From: JBCCJA01 sp039045975 | Lineage (GTDB): Bacteria > Planctomycetota > Planctomycetia > Planctomycetales > Planctomycetaceae | Direction of reading: 5' to 3' | Assembly: GCA_039045975.1 (NCBI GenBank) | Contig: JBCCJA010000004.1 | Span: forward strand, 57,501-121,500 | Length of the DNA stretch: 64,000 nucleotides | Part shown: piece after piece, positions 53,835-62,496 of the stretch | Numbering within the stretch: the stretch's first letter is position 1 | Layout of the letters: every line of letters starts with the position of its first letter | Program-made: the position numbers and the translations under genes | The notes under the pieces: model-generated | Told to the model about the DNA's origin: nothing | The model's database searches: none | The model's input: the letters and a program-made list of their open reading frames with translations, nothing else

Positions 53835-55976
53835 ATGTCGGCCGTCAAACCTTCGACCCAACCGAAATCGACGGCCCCGCGGTCGACCCCGCCGGCCGCC
53901 GGCGGCCAGCCCGTGGTCGCGGTGCCGAAGTGCCATCCGACCGATTCGTCCCGATTGCTGCGGATGCTGCTGACGATCGCGGCCGACGCGACCGTCGGGC
54001 GTCACGAGGACGACGAACTCGCCGGCGCGATCGGCCCGCATATGTTGCGGGCCCTGCTGTGCGCCCTGAATTACCGCGACCGCCGCACGATCCGGCACTC
54101 CCGCCGCGTCGCCCGTCTCGCGACCGGCGTCGCGAGCGCCCTCGGCTGGGACGAGGCGCAGCTCAAGCGGCTCGAGGTCGCCTGCCTGCTGCACGATATC
54201 GGCAAGATCGGCGTGCCCGACAGCATCCTGATGAAGCCGGGCAGCCTCACCACCGAGGAGGCCGAACTGATGTCGGTGCACGAGGGGGTCGGCCACGCGA
54301 TCCTGCAGGCCGCCGGCGTCCACGAGGAGGTCCGAGACGCGATCGTCGAGGGCCGGCATCGCTTCGACGAGGCGAAAGTCGACCGTCCCGGCCGACAGTC
54401 GGCGGCCCCGCGGCTGCTGGCGGTCGCCGACGCTTACGACTCGCTGCGGACGAACCAGCCGTACCGCGACGCGAAGTCGCACAACGAGATCATGCGGGTG
54501 CTCCGCGAGGCGTCCGGGACACAATTCGACGGCACGATCGTCGCGGCGCTCGGGCGTTGGATCGAACGGGAAGGCCCCGGCGCGTTCGACCCGACGCTCG
54601 AGGGCGGGGCCGACACCGAGCGCCGGCCCGAGCCGGGTCCGCTCGACCCCGGCATGCTCTGCCATCTGTTCTCGCATCTCTATGTCGTAGAAAGCCTCTA
54701 CGACGGGTTCGCGTTGCTCGACGCCGACCTGAAGCACATCGTCTGGAACGAGCACCTCCGCACGCTGACGGGTGTGGGCGGCGGCGCGGTCCTGGGACAG
54801 ACGCGGACGACGGGGACGATCTCGCTCCGCGGCGTCGACGGGCGGCCACTCGCCGACGACGAGTCGCCGCTGCAGCGGGTCTTAAAGACGGGTCGCGGCC
54901 TGTCGGAGAATTACGAACTCAGACGCGCCGACGGCGAATACCTTCCGACCGAGATCCAGGCGATCCCGCTGTTCGACGACGACGACACGCTGATCGGCGT
55001 CGTCGAGCTTTATAGAGATTTGGCCCGCGCGATCCGGCAGCCGGGCGAGGTCAAAGAACTCAAACTCGCCGCCTCGCGAGACCCGCTCACGAAGGTCGCG
55101 AACCGTGGCGAACTCGAAACCCGCCTCGACGCCGCCGTCGCGAAGGCGAGCCGCAACCAGAGCGGCCCGCTGTCTTTGATTTTCCTCGACATCGATTTCT
55201 TCAAATCGGTGAACGACAACTACGGGCACTCGGTCGGAGACGAGGTGCTCGTCGAGACCGCGAAACTGCTGCAGCAGGAGTGTTATAACGGCGAACTCGT
55301 CTCGCGGTTCGGCGGCGAAGAGTTCGTCATCCTCTGCCCCGAGACCGACGCCGACGCCGCCGTCCGGCGGGCCGAACGGCTCCGCCAAGAGATCCGTCAG
55401 GCGTCGCTGTCGACGACCGTCCCGCTGAAAGTGACCTCCAGTTTCGGCGTCGCCGAGTACGAGGCCGGCGACAGCGCGAAGAGCCTCACCAAACGGGCCG
55501 ACAAGGCGCTCTACCAGTCGAAAACGAACGGCCGCGACCGCACGACACTGCTCAGCACGCGGGACGAAATGGAGCAGGACGAGGCCGACGGGCAACCCGA
55601 AGTCCGCCGCGACCCCTGGGTCGTCGAGGGCGGCTTCGAGGCCCAACTCGGTCAAGACATGCTGATTTATAAAATCGGAGGGTTCGTCAACGACCAGCAG
55701 GCGAAACTCCTTAAGGTCGGCGACGACGGCGTCGCGATCCGGGTCGGCCGGCCCGGGCTGTTCGGCGGGTGGGGGCGTCGGGCGTCACGGCAGCCGGTCG
55801 ACGTCGAACTCAAGTTCTTCAGTGACGAGCGTTCGACCCGGCCGGGGCAGAACGTCCGCACGAGGGTCGACGTCCGGGTCACGCCCCGCGGCCGCATCCG
55901 CCGCATCGCGCTCTTCGAGCGGCGGGCCAATCAGGTCGTGAAGCTGCTCCGGGCCTACTTCGCCGTCGCGCACTGA
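53835..55976 (+). CDS. HD-type / PAS / GGDEF signalling protein
   Basis: 713 residues. Residues ~70-265: HD-GYP-like domain with HDIGKIGVPDSILMKPG intact, but the HHE/GYP part is replaced (GRHRFDEAKVDRPGRQ), so phosphodiesterase activity is doubtful. ~280-400: PAS-like sensor. ~410-560: GGDEF with RFGGEEFVIL, consistent with c-di-GMP synthesis; no RxxD inhibitory site is seen in the usual place. ~590-713: unrecognised beta-rich domain with many Arg, possibly PilZ-like. No membrane segment. Confidence 0.87.
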   Translation: MSAVKPSTQPKSTAPRSTPPAAGGQPVVAVPKCHPTDSSRLLRMLLTIAADATVGRHEDDELAGAIGPHMLRALLCALNYRDRRTIRHSRRVARLATGVASALGWDEAQLKRLEVACLLHDIGKIGVPDSILMKPGSLTTEEAELMSVHEGVGHAILQAAGVHEEVRDAIVEGRHRFDEAKVDRPGRQSAAPRLLAVADAYDSLRTNQPYRDAKSHNEIMRVLREASGTQFDGTIVAALGRWIEREGPGAFDPTLEGGADTERRPEPGPLDPGMLCHLFSHLYVVESLYDGFALLDADLKHIVWNEHLRTLTGVGGGAVLGQTRTTGTISLRGVDGRPLADDESPLQRVLKTGRGLSENYELRRADGEYLPTEIQAIPLFDDDDTLIGVVELYRDLARAIRQPGEVKELKLAASRDPLTKVANRGELETRLDAAVAKASRNQSGPLSLIFLDIDFFKSVNDNYGHSVGDEVLVETAKLLQQECYNGELVSRFGGEEFVILCPETDADAAVRRAERLRQEIRQASLSTTVPLKVTSSFGVAEYEAGDSAKSLTKRADKALYQSKTNGRDRTTLLSTRDEMEQDEADGQPEVRRDPWVVEGGFEAQLGQDMLIYKIGGFVNDQQAKLLKVGDDGVAIRVGRPGLFGGWGRRASRQPVDVELKFFSDERSTRPGQNVRTRVDVRVTPRGRIRRIALFERRANQVVKLLRAYFAVAH

Positions 55977-56024
55977 CCGGGACGGGGGCGGGCGAGACGT
56001 CTGTCGCCGCCGGGCGTCATCGCG

Positions 56025-56828
56025 TCAGGCGATTACGACGTCGCCCCCGCGGGCGACGACGCCGTCCAGAAAATCGGGGTCGGTCGAGGAATCGGTCACG
56101 ATGACGTCGACGTCGCCGAGCGTGCCGAAGAAGGCGCTCGACCGTACGCCGAACTTGCTGTGATCGGCCAGCAGGTAACTGCGTTCGGAGGCCGCGATCA
56201 GGCGGCGTTTGAATTCGGCGTGCGGCAGGTCGGCCTCGCTCATGCCGCGTTTCGGGTCGACCGCTTTGCACGACAGGAAGACCTTGTCGAACGAGAACCG
56301 CTCGAGGGCGTCGTGGGCCAACGGCCCTAACAGCGACATCGAATCGGGGCCGAGTTCGCCGCCGACGAGCGTCACCCGCACCTGACTGCGTCTCGACAAC
56401 TGCCGGGCGGCCTCCAGCCCGTTCGTGACGACCTGGATCTCGACGTCGTCGAGCAACGCCGCGAGCCGCAGGACGGTCGTCGACGCGTCGAGCGCGATGA
56501 CGTCGCCCGGCTCGACGAACGGCAGGGCGGCGGCGGCGATTTTCCGCTTCTCCTCGGCACGCTCGCCCTGGCGTTCGTCCATCGACCAGTCGATCCGGTC
56601 GGAACGGATCTTCGTCGCGCCACCGTGTGTGCGCATCACACGACCGGTCCGGTCGAGCCGGTCGAGGTCTCGGCGGATCGTCTCCTCGGCGACGTTGAAC
56701 ATCTCCGCTAACGCGGCGACCCGCACCGAGCCGCGGTCCGCGATCAGCCGCATGATGCGGTCGCGTCGGTCTCCGGGGATGATCGTGGACAGGTCGACCG
56801 ATTCGGTCGGTTCATCGATGTCCGGCAC
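56025..56828 (-). CDS. DeoR/GlpR-family transcriptional regulator
   Basis: 267 residues. N-terminal winged helix (RIMRLIADRGSVRVAALAEMFNVAEETIRRDLDRLDRTGRV with the RTHGGA turn), C-terminal sugar-phosphate sensor domain (DVIALDASTTVLRLAALL; VVTNGLEAARQLS; LVGGELGPDSMSLLG). GTG start. Divergent from the sulfatase and isomerase genes, which suggests it controls them in response to a sugar phosphate. Confidence 0.92.
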   Translation of the reverse strand: MPDIDEPTESVDLSTIIPGDRRDRIMRLIADRGSVRVAALAEMFNVAEETIRRDLDRLDRTGRVMRTHGGATKIRSDRIDWSMDERQGERAEEKRKIAAAALPFVEPGDVIALDASTTVLRLAALLDDVEIQVVTNGLEAARQLSRRSQVRVTLVGGELGPDSMSLLGPLAHDALERFSFDKVFLSCKAVDPKRGMSEADLPHAEFKRRLIAASERSYLLADHSKFGVRSSAFFGTLGDVDVIVTDSSTDPDFLDGVVARGGDVVIA

Positions 56829-57322
56829 CGCGGTGCCCTTCGTAAATCATTTGAAAAATCGAGCGGAATTGACCGCGGAAAGCCGCGACGCGTCCGCAGG
56901 CCTGCAAAAGTATCCGCGGATCACGACCGCAGGGGAAGTCGACGGCCGGCCGTGCATTTCACCTCGGGCGCCGGACGTATCGCTCGCACAGTCGGAAATC
57001 GCCGCGGGAGACTCGCGTCGGTGAGTCACGACCCGTTTGGGACTTCGCGAGCCGTCAGAACAGATCGCTCGGTCCGATCCGCCCCGACGCGTCGGGCCTT
57101 GGTCGCGGGCGGCCTGCAAGAAGCTCATCAGGCCAGCCAAGCCAGATGTGGGATATCGTGGTATTTTGTGTCACCCCACGTTATCACCGGCAAGGCTGGT
57201 CATCGAGTTCGACGCCGTTCATCCGGCTCGCCGGTCATCGACGGGACCGTTCGATCGGACGGCACGCACTCAAACTTATGATTTCGCCGCAGGCTACCAG
57301 CTCTCGCTTATCGGAACTCTAA
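56829..57322. other. 494-bp divergent region between the DeoR regulator and the sulfatase
   Basis: No gene or RNA seen. It must hold the promoters of both divergent genes. I could not identify a DeoR operator pair by eye. Confidence 0.4.
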
Positions 57323-58741
57323 ATGCCCGCTCGGAAACGAACCTGCCTGTGGTCGGCTTTGCTCCTCCTGCTGAGCGCCGGCGTGGGTCACGCCGCGGAG
57401 CGGCCCAACATCGTCTTCATTTTGGCCGACGACCTCGGCTGGAGCGACGTCGGGTTCAACGGCGGGAAAGCTTACAAGCATTTTTATGAAACCCCGCACA
57501 TCGACCGGCTCGCGGCCGAGGGCATGGCGTTCACCCGGGCTTACTCGGGCGGGCCGAACTGCATGCCGACGCGGGCGTGCCTGATCTCGGGCATGTATAC
57601 GCCCCGGACGCAGATGTGGACGCCGGCGGCCCGCTCGAAAGGGCCGGTCGACAAGATGAAGCTGCTCGTCCCGCGTCGCGGGGACAAACAAGGGGACGTC
57701 TTCCCCTCGAAGGAATCGCTCGACCCGGCGGTCGTGTCGATCGCCGAAGTTCTTAATGACGCGGGGTACGCGACGGCACGTCTCGGGAAATGGCATCTCG
57801 GCCCCGACCCGCAGGGGTTCGGCGTCAGCGACCTCGACGGCCGGGGGGCGACGTCGGGTAAATTTTATGGCAACGTGAACGTGCACGAGTGGCTGACCGA
57901 CGCGAGCTGCCGCTTCATCGACGGGCATCGCGACGAACCGTTCTTTCTCTACTTGGCCCACTGGGACGTCCACACCCCGCTCCGAGCCCGCGAGGCGGAA
58001 AAGCAAAAGTTCGACAAGAAGCTTGCGTCGGGCAAATGGGACCGGAAGTGGAACACGACCTACGCGGCGATGATCAAAGCCGTCGACGACAGCGTCGGTC
58101 GCATACGAGCCAAGCTCGATGAACTCGGCCTGACAGAGAACACGCTGGTCGTCTTCAGTTCGGACAACGGCGGCACGCCGGTCACGACGATGAAGCCTCT
58201 GAAAGGGGCGAAGGGATCGCTGTTCGAGGGCGGCGTGCGGGTACCGACCTGTATGGCGTGGCCGGCGGTCATCGAACCCGGCACGACCTGCGACACGCCG
58301 ATCACCAGCGTCGACTTTATGCCGACGTTCGCCGAACTCGCGTCGGTCGCTTTACCGAGCGATCAGCCGGTCGACGGGACATCGATCGTGCCACTTTTCC
58401 GAGGCGAGCCGCTCGCCGAACGCTCGATATTCTGGCACTTCCCGCTCTACCTTCTCGGCAATGGCGCCGGCCGAGTCTTGCCCGTGTTCGGGACCGACGA
58501 ATACCTGTGGCGGGCCGTCCCGGCGAGCGCCGTCGTCCGCGGCGACTGGAAGCTGCTGCACTTCTTCGAAGACGACTCGATCGCCCTCTATAACCTTGCC
58601 GAAGACACCGGCGAGTCGACCAACTTGGCATCGGAGCGTCCCGAAGTCGCCGCCCGCCTCTTTGAAGAACTGAAGGCGTGGCAAGCCGAGACCGACGCCG
58701 TGATCCCCGACCAGCCCAACCCGAAATTTAAGGCCCGATAA
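57323..58741 (+). CDS. secreted sulfatase (formylglycine type)
   Basis: 472 residues. Signal peptide (ends near GVGHAA at ~25). The sulfatase start PNIVFILADDLGWSDVGFNG carries the metal Asp pair. The formylglycine motif is CMPTR (GPNCMPTRACLISGMY, ~residue 81), fitting CxPxR and requiring an FGE maturase not in the window. DNGGTPVTTMKPLKGAKGSL contributes the third metal site. Likely removes sulfate esters from marine or algal polysaccharides. Followed by a cupin-type sugar isomerase gene. Confidence 0.93.
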   Translation: MPARKRTCLWSALLLLLSAGVGHAAERPNIVFILADDLGWSDVGFNGGKAYKHFYETPHIDRLAAEGMAFTRAYSGGPNCMPTRACLISGMYTPRTQMWTPAARSKGPVDKMKLLVPRRGDKQGDVFPSKESLDPAVVSIAEVLNDAGYATARLGKWHLGPDPQGFGVSDLDGRGATSGKFYGNVNVHEWLTDASCRFIDGHRDEPFFLYLAHWDVHTPLRAREAEKQKFDKKLASGKWDRKWNTTYAAMIKAVDDSVGRIRAKLDELGLTENTLVVFSSDNGGTPVTTMKPLKGAKGSLFEGGVRVPTCMAWPAVIEPGTTCDTPITSVDFMPTFAELASVALPSDQPVDGTSIVPLFRGEPLAERSIFWHFPLYLLGNGAGRVLPVFGTDEYLWRAVPASAVVRGDWKLLHFFEDDSIALYNLAEDTGESTNLASERPEVAARLFEELKAWQAETDAVIPDQPNPKFKAR

Positions 58742-58919
58742 CTCGATAATCCGTGCGGGCCGTCGCACCCGGGACTCTCTGTAAAGAGTAAGCTCGTCAC
58801 GTCGATGATGACCCGTCCGTCCCAGAACGCGGTCGGAATTTCCATTGACGTCGGGGGCCCGCTCGCATGAGGTCATGCACAATCGTTTTTGTGTCTGGAC
58901 CGTGGACGGAGAGACCCCC

Positions 58920-60146
58920 GTGACCGATCACATCGCGGCGGACAACGTCGCCGGAATCCTTGAACGGGCGATGGAGGCCGGCGACGGGCTGCTCCGGCTC
59001 ACGCCGACCTGGGTCCCGCGGAGTTTCCTGCACCCGGGAAAGCGGATCCGCCTCCGCCCGTCCGACTATTACGCCTACGGGGCCGACCGCGGCGGGATCG
59101 ACGAGCGGTGGTTCGCCAGCACGACCGACGCTGCCAACGAGGGCCGCGTGTGGCACGAGGGACAAAGTTTCGCGACGTTCCGAGGCGAAAAGTTTCTATT
59201 GCGGGACGCCGTCTCCGAGGCCGGCCCGTCCCTCATCGGGGCCGCGATGTGGGACGCTTACGGCCGCTGGCCGGTCTATTCCAAGTTCTTCGACAACATG
59301 GGCCCGATCCCCCATCACATGCACCAGGGGTTCGAGGATGCCGAACTCGTCGGCCAAGAGGGCAAGCCCGAAAGTTATTATTTTCCGCCGCAATATAATA
59401 ACTGCGATAACAACTTCGCCTACACGTTCATGGGGTTGGAACCGGGGACGACGAAGGATCAGGTCCGCCGCTGCCTCGAAAATTGGGACGCCGGCGACAA
59501 CGGCATTCTCGATCTGTCGAAAGCCTACCGGCTGCAACGCGGCACGGGGTGGCTGATCCCGCCCGGCGTCCTGCACGCCCCCGGGTCGCTATGCACTTAT
59601 GAGCCACAGTGGGGCAGCGACGTGTTCGGGATGTTTCAGAACCTGGTCGAAGGCCGCGTCGTCCCGTGGTCTCTGCTCGTTAAAGACATGCCCGCGGACA
59701 AACACGACGACATCGACTTCATCATCGGCCAGCTCGACTGGGACAAGAACGTCGACCCACACTTTAAGAAAAGCAACTTTCTGGAACCGCTCGACGCGGA
59801 CCGCGGCGAAGGCTGGTGCGACGACTGGATCGTCTACGGCCGCGTGGCTGGCAGGCAATTATTCAGCGCGAAACGCCTCACGGTCGAGCCCGGGGCGAGC
59901 TGCACCCTGCGCGACCCGGGCGCGAGCGGGTGGATCACGGTCCAAGGCCAGGGCCGCCTCGGCAAACTGTCCCTAGAGACGCCGACGATGATCGCCTTCG
60001 GCGAAGACACGAAAGACGAGGTCTTTATTTCTCATGACGCCGCGAAGGCGGGCCTAGAGGTCGTCAACACCGGGACCGAGCCGCTCGAATCGCTGCGGTA
60101 TTTCGGCCCCGACACGTTCGCCGAAGTGCCGCCGGTGGGCGGCTGA
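58920..60146 (+). CDS. cupin-type mannose-6-phosphate-isomerase-like protein
   Basis: 408 residues. Cupin metal motif GPIPHHMHQGFEDAE (~residue 120; candidate His/His/Glu ligands) and a second motif GTGWLIPPGVLHAPG, resembling type I phosphomannose isomerases. GTG 58920 is chosen because GGAGAG lies 6 nt upstream; in-frame alternatives are ATG 58875 and TTG 58845. With the sulfatase and DeoR regulator it suggests a sugar-utilisation module. Substrate unknown. Confidence 0.72.
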   Translation: MTDHIAADNVAGILERAMEAGDGLLRLTPTWVPRSFLHPGKRIRLRPSDYYAYGADRGGIDERWFASTTDAANEGRVWHEGQSFATFRGEKFLLRDAVSEAGPSLIGAAMWDAYGRWPVYSKFFDNMGPIPHHMHQGFEDAELVGQEGKPESYYFPPQYNNCDNNFAYTFMGLEPGTTKDQVRRCLENWDAGDNGILDLSKAYRLQRGTGWLIPPGVLHAPGSLCTYEPQWGSDVFGMFQNLVEGRVVPWSLLVKDMPADKHDDIDFIIGQLDWDKNVDPHFKKSNFLEPLDADRGEGWCDDWIVYGRVAGRQLFSAKRLTVEPGASCTLRDPGASGWITVQGQGRLGKLSLETPTMIAFGEDTKDEVFISHDAAKAGLEVVNTGTEPLESLRYFGPDTFAEVPPVGG

Positions 60147-60287
60147 CGCCGACAGACATCCCGACGTCCGCAGCAGCGCTCGGGCATCGACGGACCGTCC
60201 GTGTCGGCGGTCCGCAACTCGCCGGAGCCACTGTCGGCTCGTCCAGAACTGTTTCGTGACGGCTACGGATGTCGGTGACAGCAACCC

Positions 60288-60305
60288 CTGCTAGCGAGCT
60301 AGCAG
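60288..60305. repeat. short palindrome after the isomerase gene
   Basis: CTGCTAGC-GA-GCTAGCAG, 8-bp arms, 142 nt after the stop; no T-run. The remaining gap to 60376 shows nothing else. Confidence 0.4.
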
Positions 60306-60376
60306 TGCCACCCGCCGGCGATCCGACCGACAACGGCCGGACGACCCGAGAGTTGGGACAGATAGGGCACCCGACA

Positions 60377-60835
60377 TCATTTTCGACCTGAATCCAAAGA
60401 GCTGTAAAAGTGCCAATGAAAACAAGAAGAAAGACTCTCATCGAGTTTGCTCTCAGCCATAGCTTTCGCAGAACAAAAATCCGGCCAATTAAGAAGACCC
60501 ACGCACAAGCGGGTCTGTGTCTCTAGCGTGTGGCCGCGAAAAACAAGAATCCTCACTCCCAGTGGAAGAGGTTGCTCGCGCCCCTTCGCAAATTCATCGC
60601 ACACCGCAACAATAGCCTTGAGGACATCTAAGTGATTTTGGGGCAAGACGCCCGAGTCACGAAGGCGAACGGTAAAGCAAAACACATAGAATCCACTTTC
60701 CTTGGCAGGCAGCAGGGACGCGGATATCGAAAAAAATCGCTCCTCGCAAATAGGATCGGACTGCAGCTTTTTTTCAAGCATCGCCTTAAGAGTCTGTGTT
60801 TCATCGTGCCTCCACTCAACTGTCGGGTGATGCAT
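60377..60835 (-). CDS. hypothetical protein, low GC
   Basis: 152 residues, soluble, no domain recognised; middle part SGFYVFCFTVRLRD looks beta-rich and GVRILVFRGHTLETQ follows. The ATG at 60835 is the first plausible start: the longer frame runs backwards through the tRNA gene. Codon use is distinctly A/T-richer than the neighbours. It lies on the 3' side of a tRNA gene, a common integration position, but no integrase or duplicated tRNA end is visible. Confidence 0.5.
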   Translation of the reverse strand: MHHPTVEWRHDETQTLKAMLEKKLQSDPICEERFFSISASLLPAKESGFYVFCFTVRLRDSGVLPQNHLDVLKAIVAVCDEFAKGREQPLPLGVRILVFRGHTLETQTRLCVGLLNWPDFCSAKAMAESKLDESLSSCFHWHFYSSLDSGRK

Positions 60836-60915
60836 TGGCACTCCATCTTGGCTGCTGTGTATTTTAATTTCCTTTTGGCACGCCGGGTGCCACTGGTGAC
60901 TGTGATTCGTCGAAT

Positions 60916-60943
60916 GGGTGGCACTGGCTTTCAGCCAGTGCCC
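60916..60943 (+). repeat. GGCACTGGC-type hairpin, copy 2
   Basis: GGCACTGGCT-TTC-AGCCAGTGCC, perfect 10-bp stem, sharing GGTGGC.CTGGC and TTCAGCCAGTGC with 49141-49165. Confidence 0.55.
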
Positions 60944-61056
60944 TGTGAACGGCCTCAGCCACGACCCGTCGGACTGGTTCGGTGACACCGCGGGCGATTC
61001 GCTCGGATATTCGTGACGGCCGTCACCGGCCGACAGCCGGTGTGCCCGGCGCTCAA

Positions 61057-61141
61057 CGGAGGGAGGGGGATTCGAACCCCCGGTGGGTTGCCCCACGCCG
61101 GTTTTCAAGACCGGTGCAATCGACCACTCTGCCATCCCTCC
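61057..61141 (-). tRNA. tRNA-Ser(UGA)
   Basis: 85 nt cloverleaf on the minus strand. The acceptor stem GGAGGGA (61141-61135) pairs with TCCCTCC (61064-61058), discriminator G at 61057, no encoded CCA. Anticodon stem CCGGT/ACCGG with loop CTTGAAA gives anticodon UGA; long variable arm as in class II tRNAs; T-loop GGTTCGAATCC intact. Confidence 0.95.
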
Positions 61142-61219
61142 GGTCGCGACGAGCCTACGGCCCGTTCCCTCCTCGGGACAGGCCGGGGCCGCCTCTGTTC
61201 GGCTGACAAGCCGATCGGG

Positions 61220-62308
61220 TCATCGGGTTCGGTGCCGGGCGACGAAACGGCCGTCGAGCAGCCGCTTCCAACGCCACACCCACCGCCCCGCGAACGCGAC
61301 CTCGCGGACGTGCCCGAACGCCCGCCCGTCGCCCGCAGACGCTAGCGCAAGATACCGCGACTGGGGCCGGAACGGCCGCGTCGGCCGACCCGTCGCCGCA
61401 CGTAGCAGGTTTGTCGCCAGCACCGGCCCCTGCCGGACGGCGTAGACACCCGCCTTCGGCAATGCCGGCTCCAGCGAGACGCCGTCGCCCGCGCCGAACA
61501 GGTCTCCCGCGGGCCGCAGGCTCAGGTCGGCCGCGGCGAGCGGGAAGCCGTCCGCGTCGCATCGCGTGCCGACGAGATCGAGCCCTGTGACCGCCGCAGG
61601 CCCCGTCGCCCAAACTGAGACGTCGACCGAGAACTCTCTTCCGTCGGCCGTTTTCAGGGTGCCGTCACGGTGCGAGACGGCCTCTGCCGCCGTAACAACC
61701 CGAATGCCCGCGTCGTATAGGAAAGACGCGGCTTTGCCCACGAACGAGGCCGGGAATCGCGGCAGCAGGCGGCCCCGCGTCAGCAGGAGCACCCCCGGCC
61801 GGCCCGCCGCTCGCCGCAAGCACAGGGCGAGTTCGACCGCCGCCGCACCGCCGCCGACGACCGCGATCGACGTTGCCCGCCCTTCCCTAAGTGGAGCCAG
61901 GGCGTCCGCCAGCCGATCGATGAACGTCGCCATCGGTCGCACGGGGACGACAGGCCCGCCCGGCGAAACGGCCATCGGCAGCCGGGTCGCGGAGCCGACC
62001 GTCACCGCGGCCAGATCGCAAGACACGACGCGGCCGTCGGCGAGCGTCACGCCGACGCCGCCCGGGTCGACCCGCACCGCCCTGCCCCGGATGAAGGTCA
62101 CGCCGCGGGACGCGAGCAATCCCGGCAGCCCGATCTCGGCCGCCGACCGCGGCACGAGCCCGGCCAGATGAGCCGGCACCGACCCGCTGTACGTCGTATG
62201 TTCGAACTCGGAGACGACCGTCAGCCGCACGTCCCGCGAACGACACAGCCGTCGCGTGACTTCCAGGCTGGCGTGCCCGGCGCCGACGAGGACGACGTCA
62301 CGCGGCAT
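61220..62308 (-). CDS. FAD-dependent pyridine nucleotide-disulfide oxidoreductase (SelD-associated type)
   Basis: 362 residues. FAD loop VVLVGAGHASLEVTRRL at residue 5; second nucleotide loop IAVVGGGAAAVELALCLRR at ~155; C-terminal GAGDGVSLEPALPKAGVYAVRQGPVLATNL, the NDH-2-like pattern. The GAGHASLEV start resembles the flavoprotein domain found fused to or beside selenophosphate synthase (SelD). No selD or selenocysteine machinery is seen nearby. ATG 62308 begins at the FAD loop; the upstream frame is unconserved. Divergent from egtD. Confidence 0.78.
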   Translation of the reverse strand: MPRDVVLVGAGHASLEVTRRLCRSRDVRLTVVSEFEHTTYSGSVPAHLAGLVPRSAAEIGLPGLLASRGVTFIRGRAVRVDPGGVGVTLADGRVVSCDLAAVTVGSATRLPMAVSPGGPVVPVRPMATFIDRLADALAPLREGRATSIAVVGGGAAAVELALCLRRAAGRPGVLLLTRGRLLPRFPASFVGKAASFLYDAGIRVVTAAEAVSHRDGTLKTADGREFSVDVSVWATGPAAVTGLDLVGTRCDADGFPLAAADLSLRPAGDLFGAGDGVSLEPALPKAGVYAVRQGPVLATNLLRAATGRPTRPFRPQSRYLALASAGDGRAFGHVREVAFAGRWVWRWKRLLDGRFVARHRTR

Positions 62309-62496
62309 GGATGTCACCTGGCATGGGTGAACACACCAGTCATGCCGCACCGGCACTTCGGAGCGTTGACGGACCCGCCGACCGCGCCGATGGTCCCTCG
62401 GCCGGTCGAACGGATCGACGGGCGTCGATATTTCCGGCGTGGCTCGCACGCGGCGGAGTGTCGAACGGCGACCACATCCCGCCTGCGACGAACGCC

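Noticed and set aside
60836..61135. N-terminal extension of the low-GC gene through the tRNA
   Set aside because: The frame reads the tRNA-Ser and a repeat hairpin, so the extra residues are not protein; ATG 60835 is used instead.
60377..61141. genomic island integrated at the tRNA-Ser 3' end
   Set aside because: Low-GC gene beside the tRNA fits, but no integrase and no second copy of the tRNA 3' end was found in the window.
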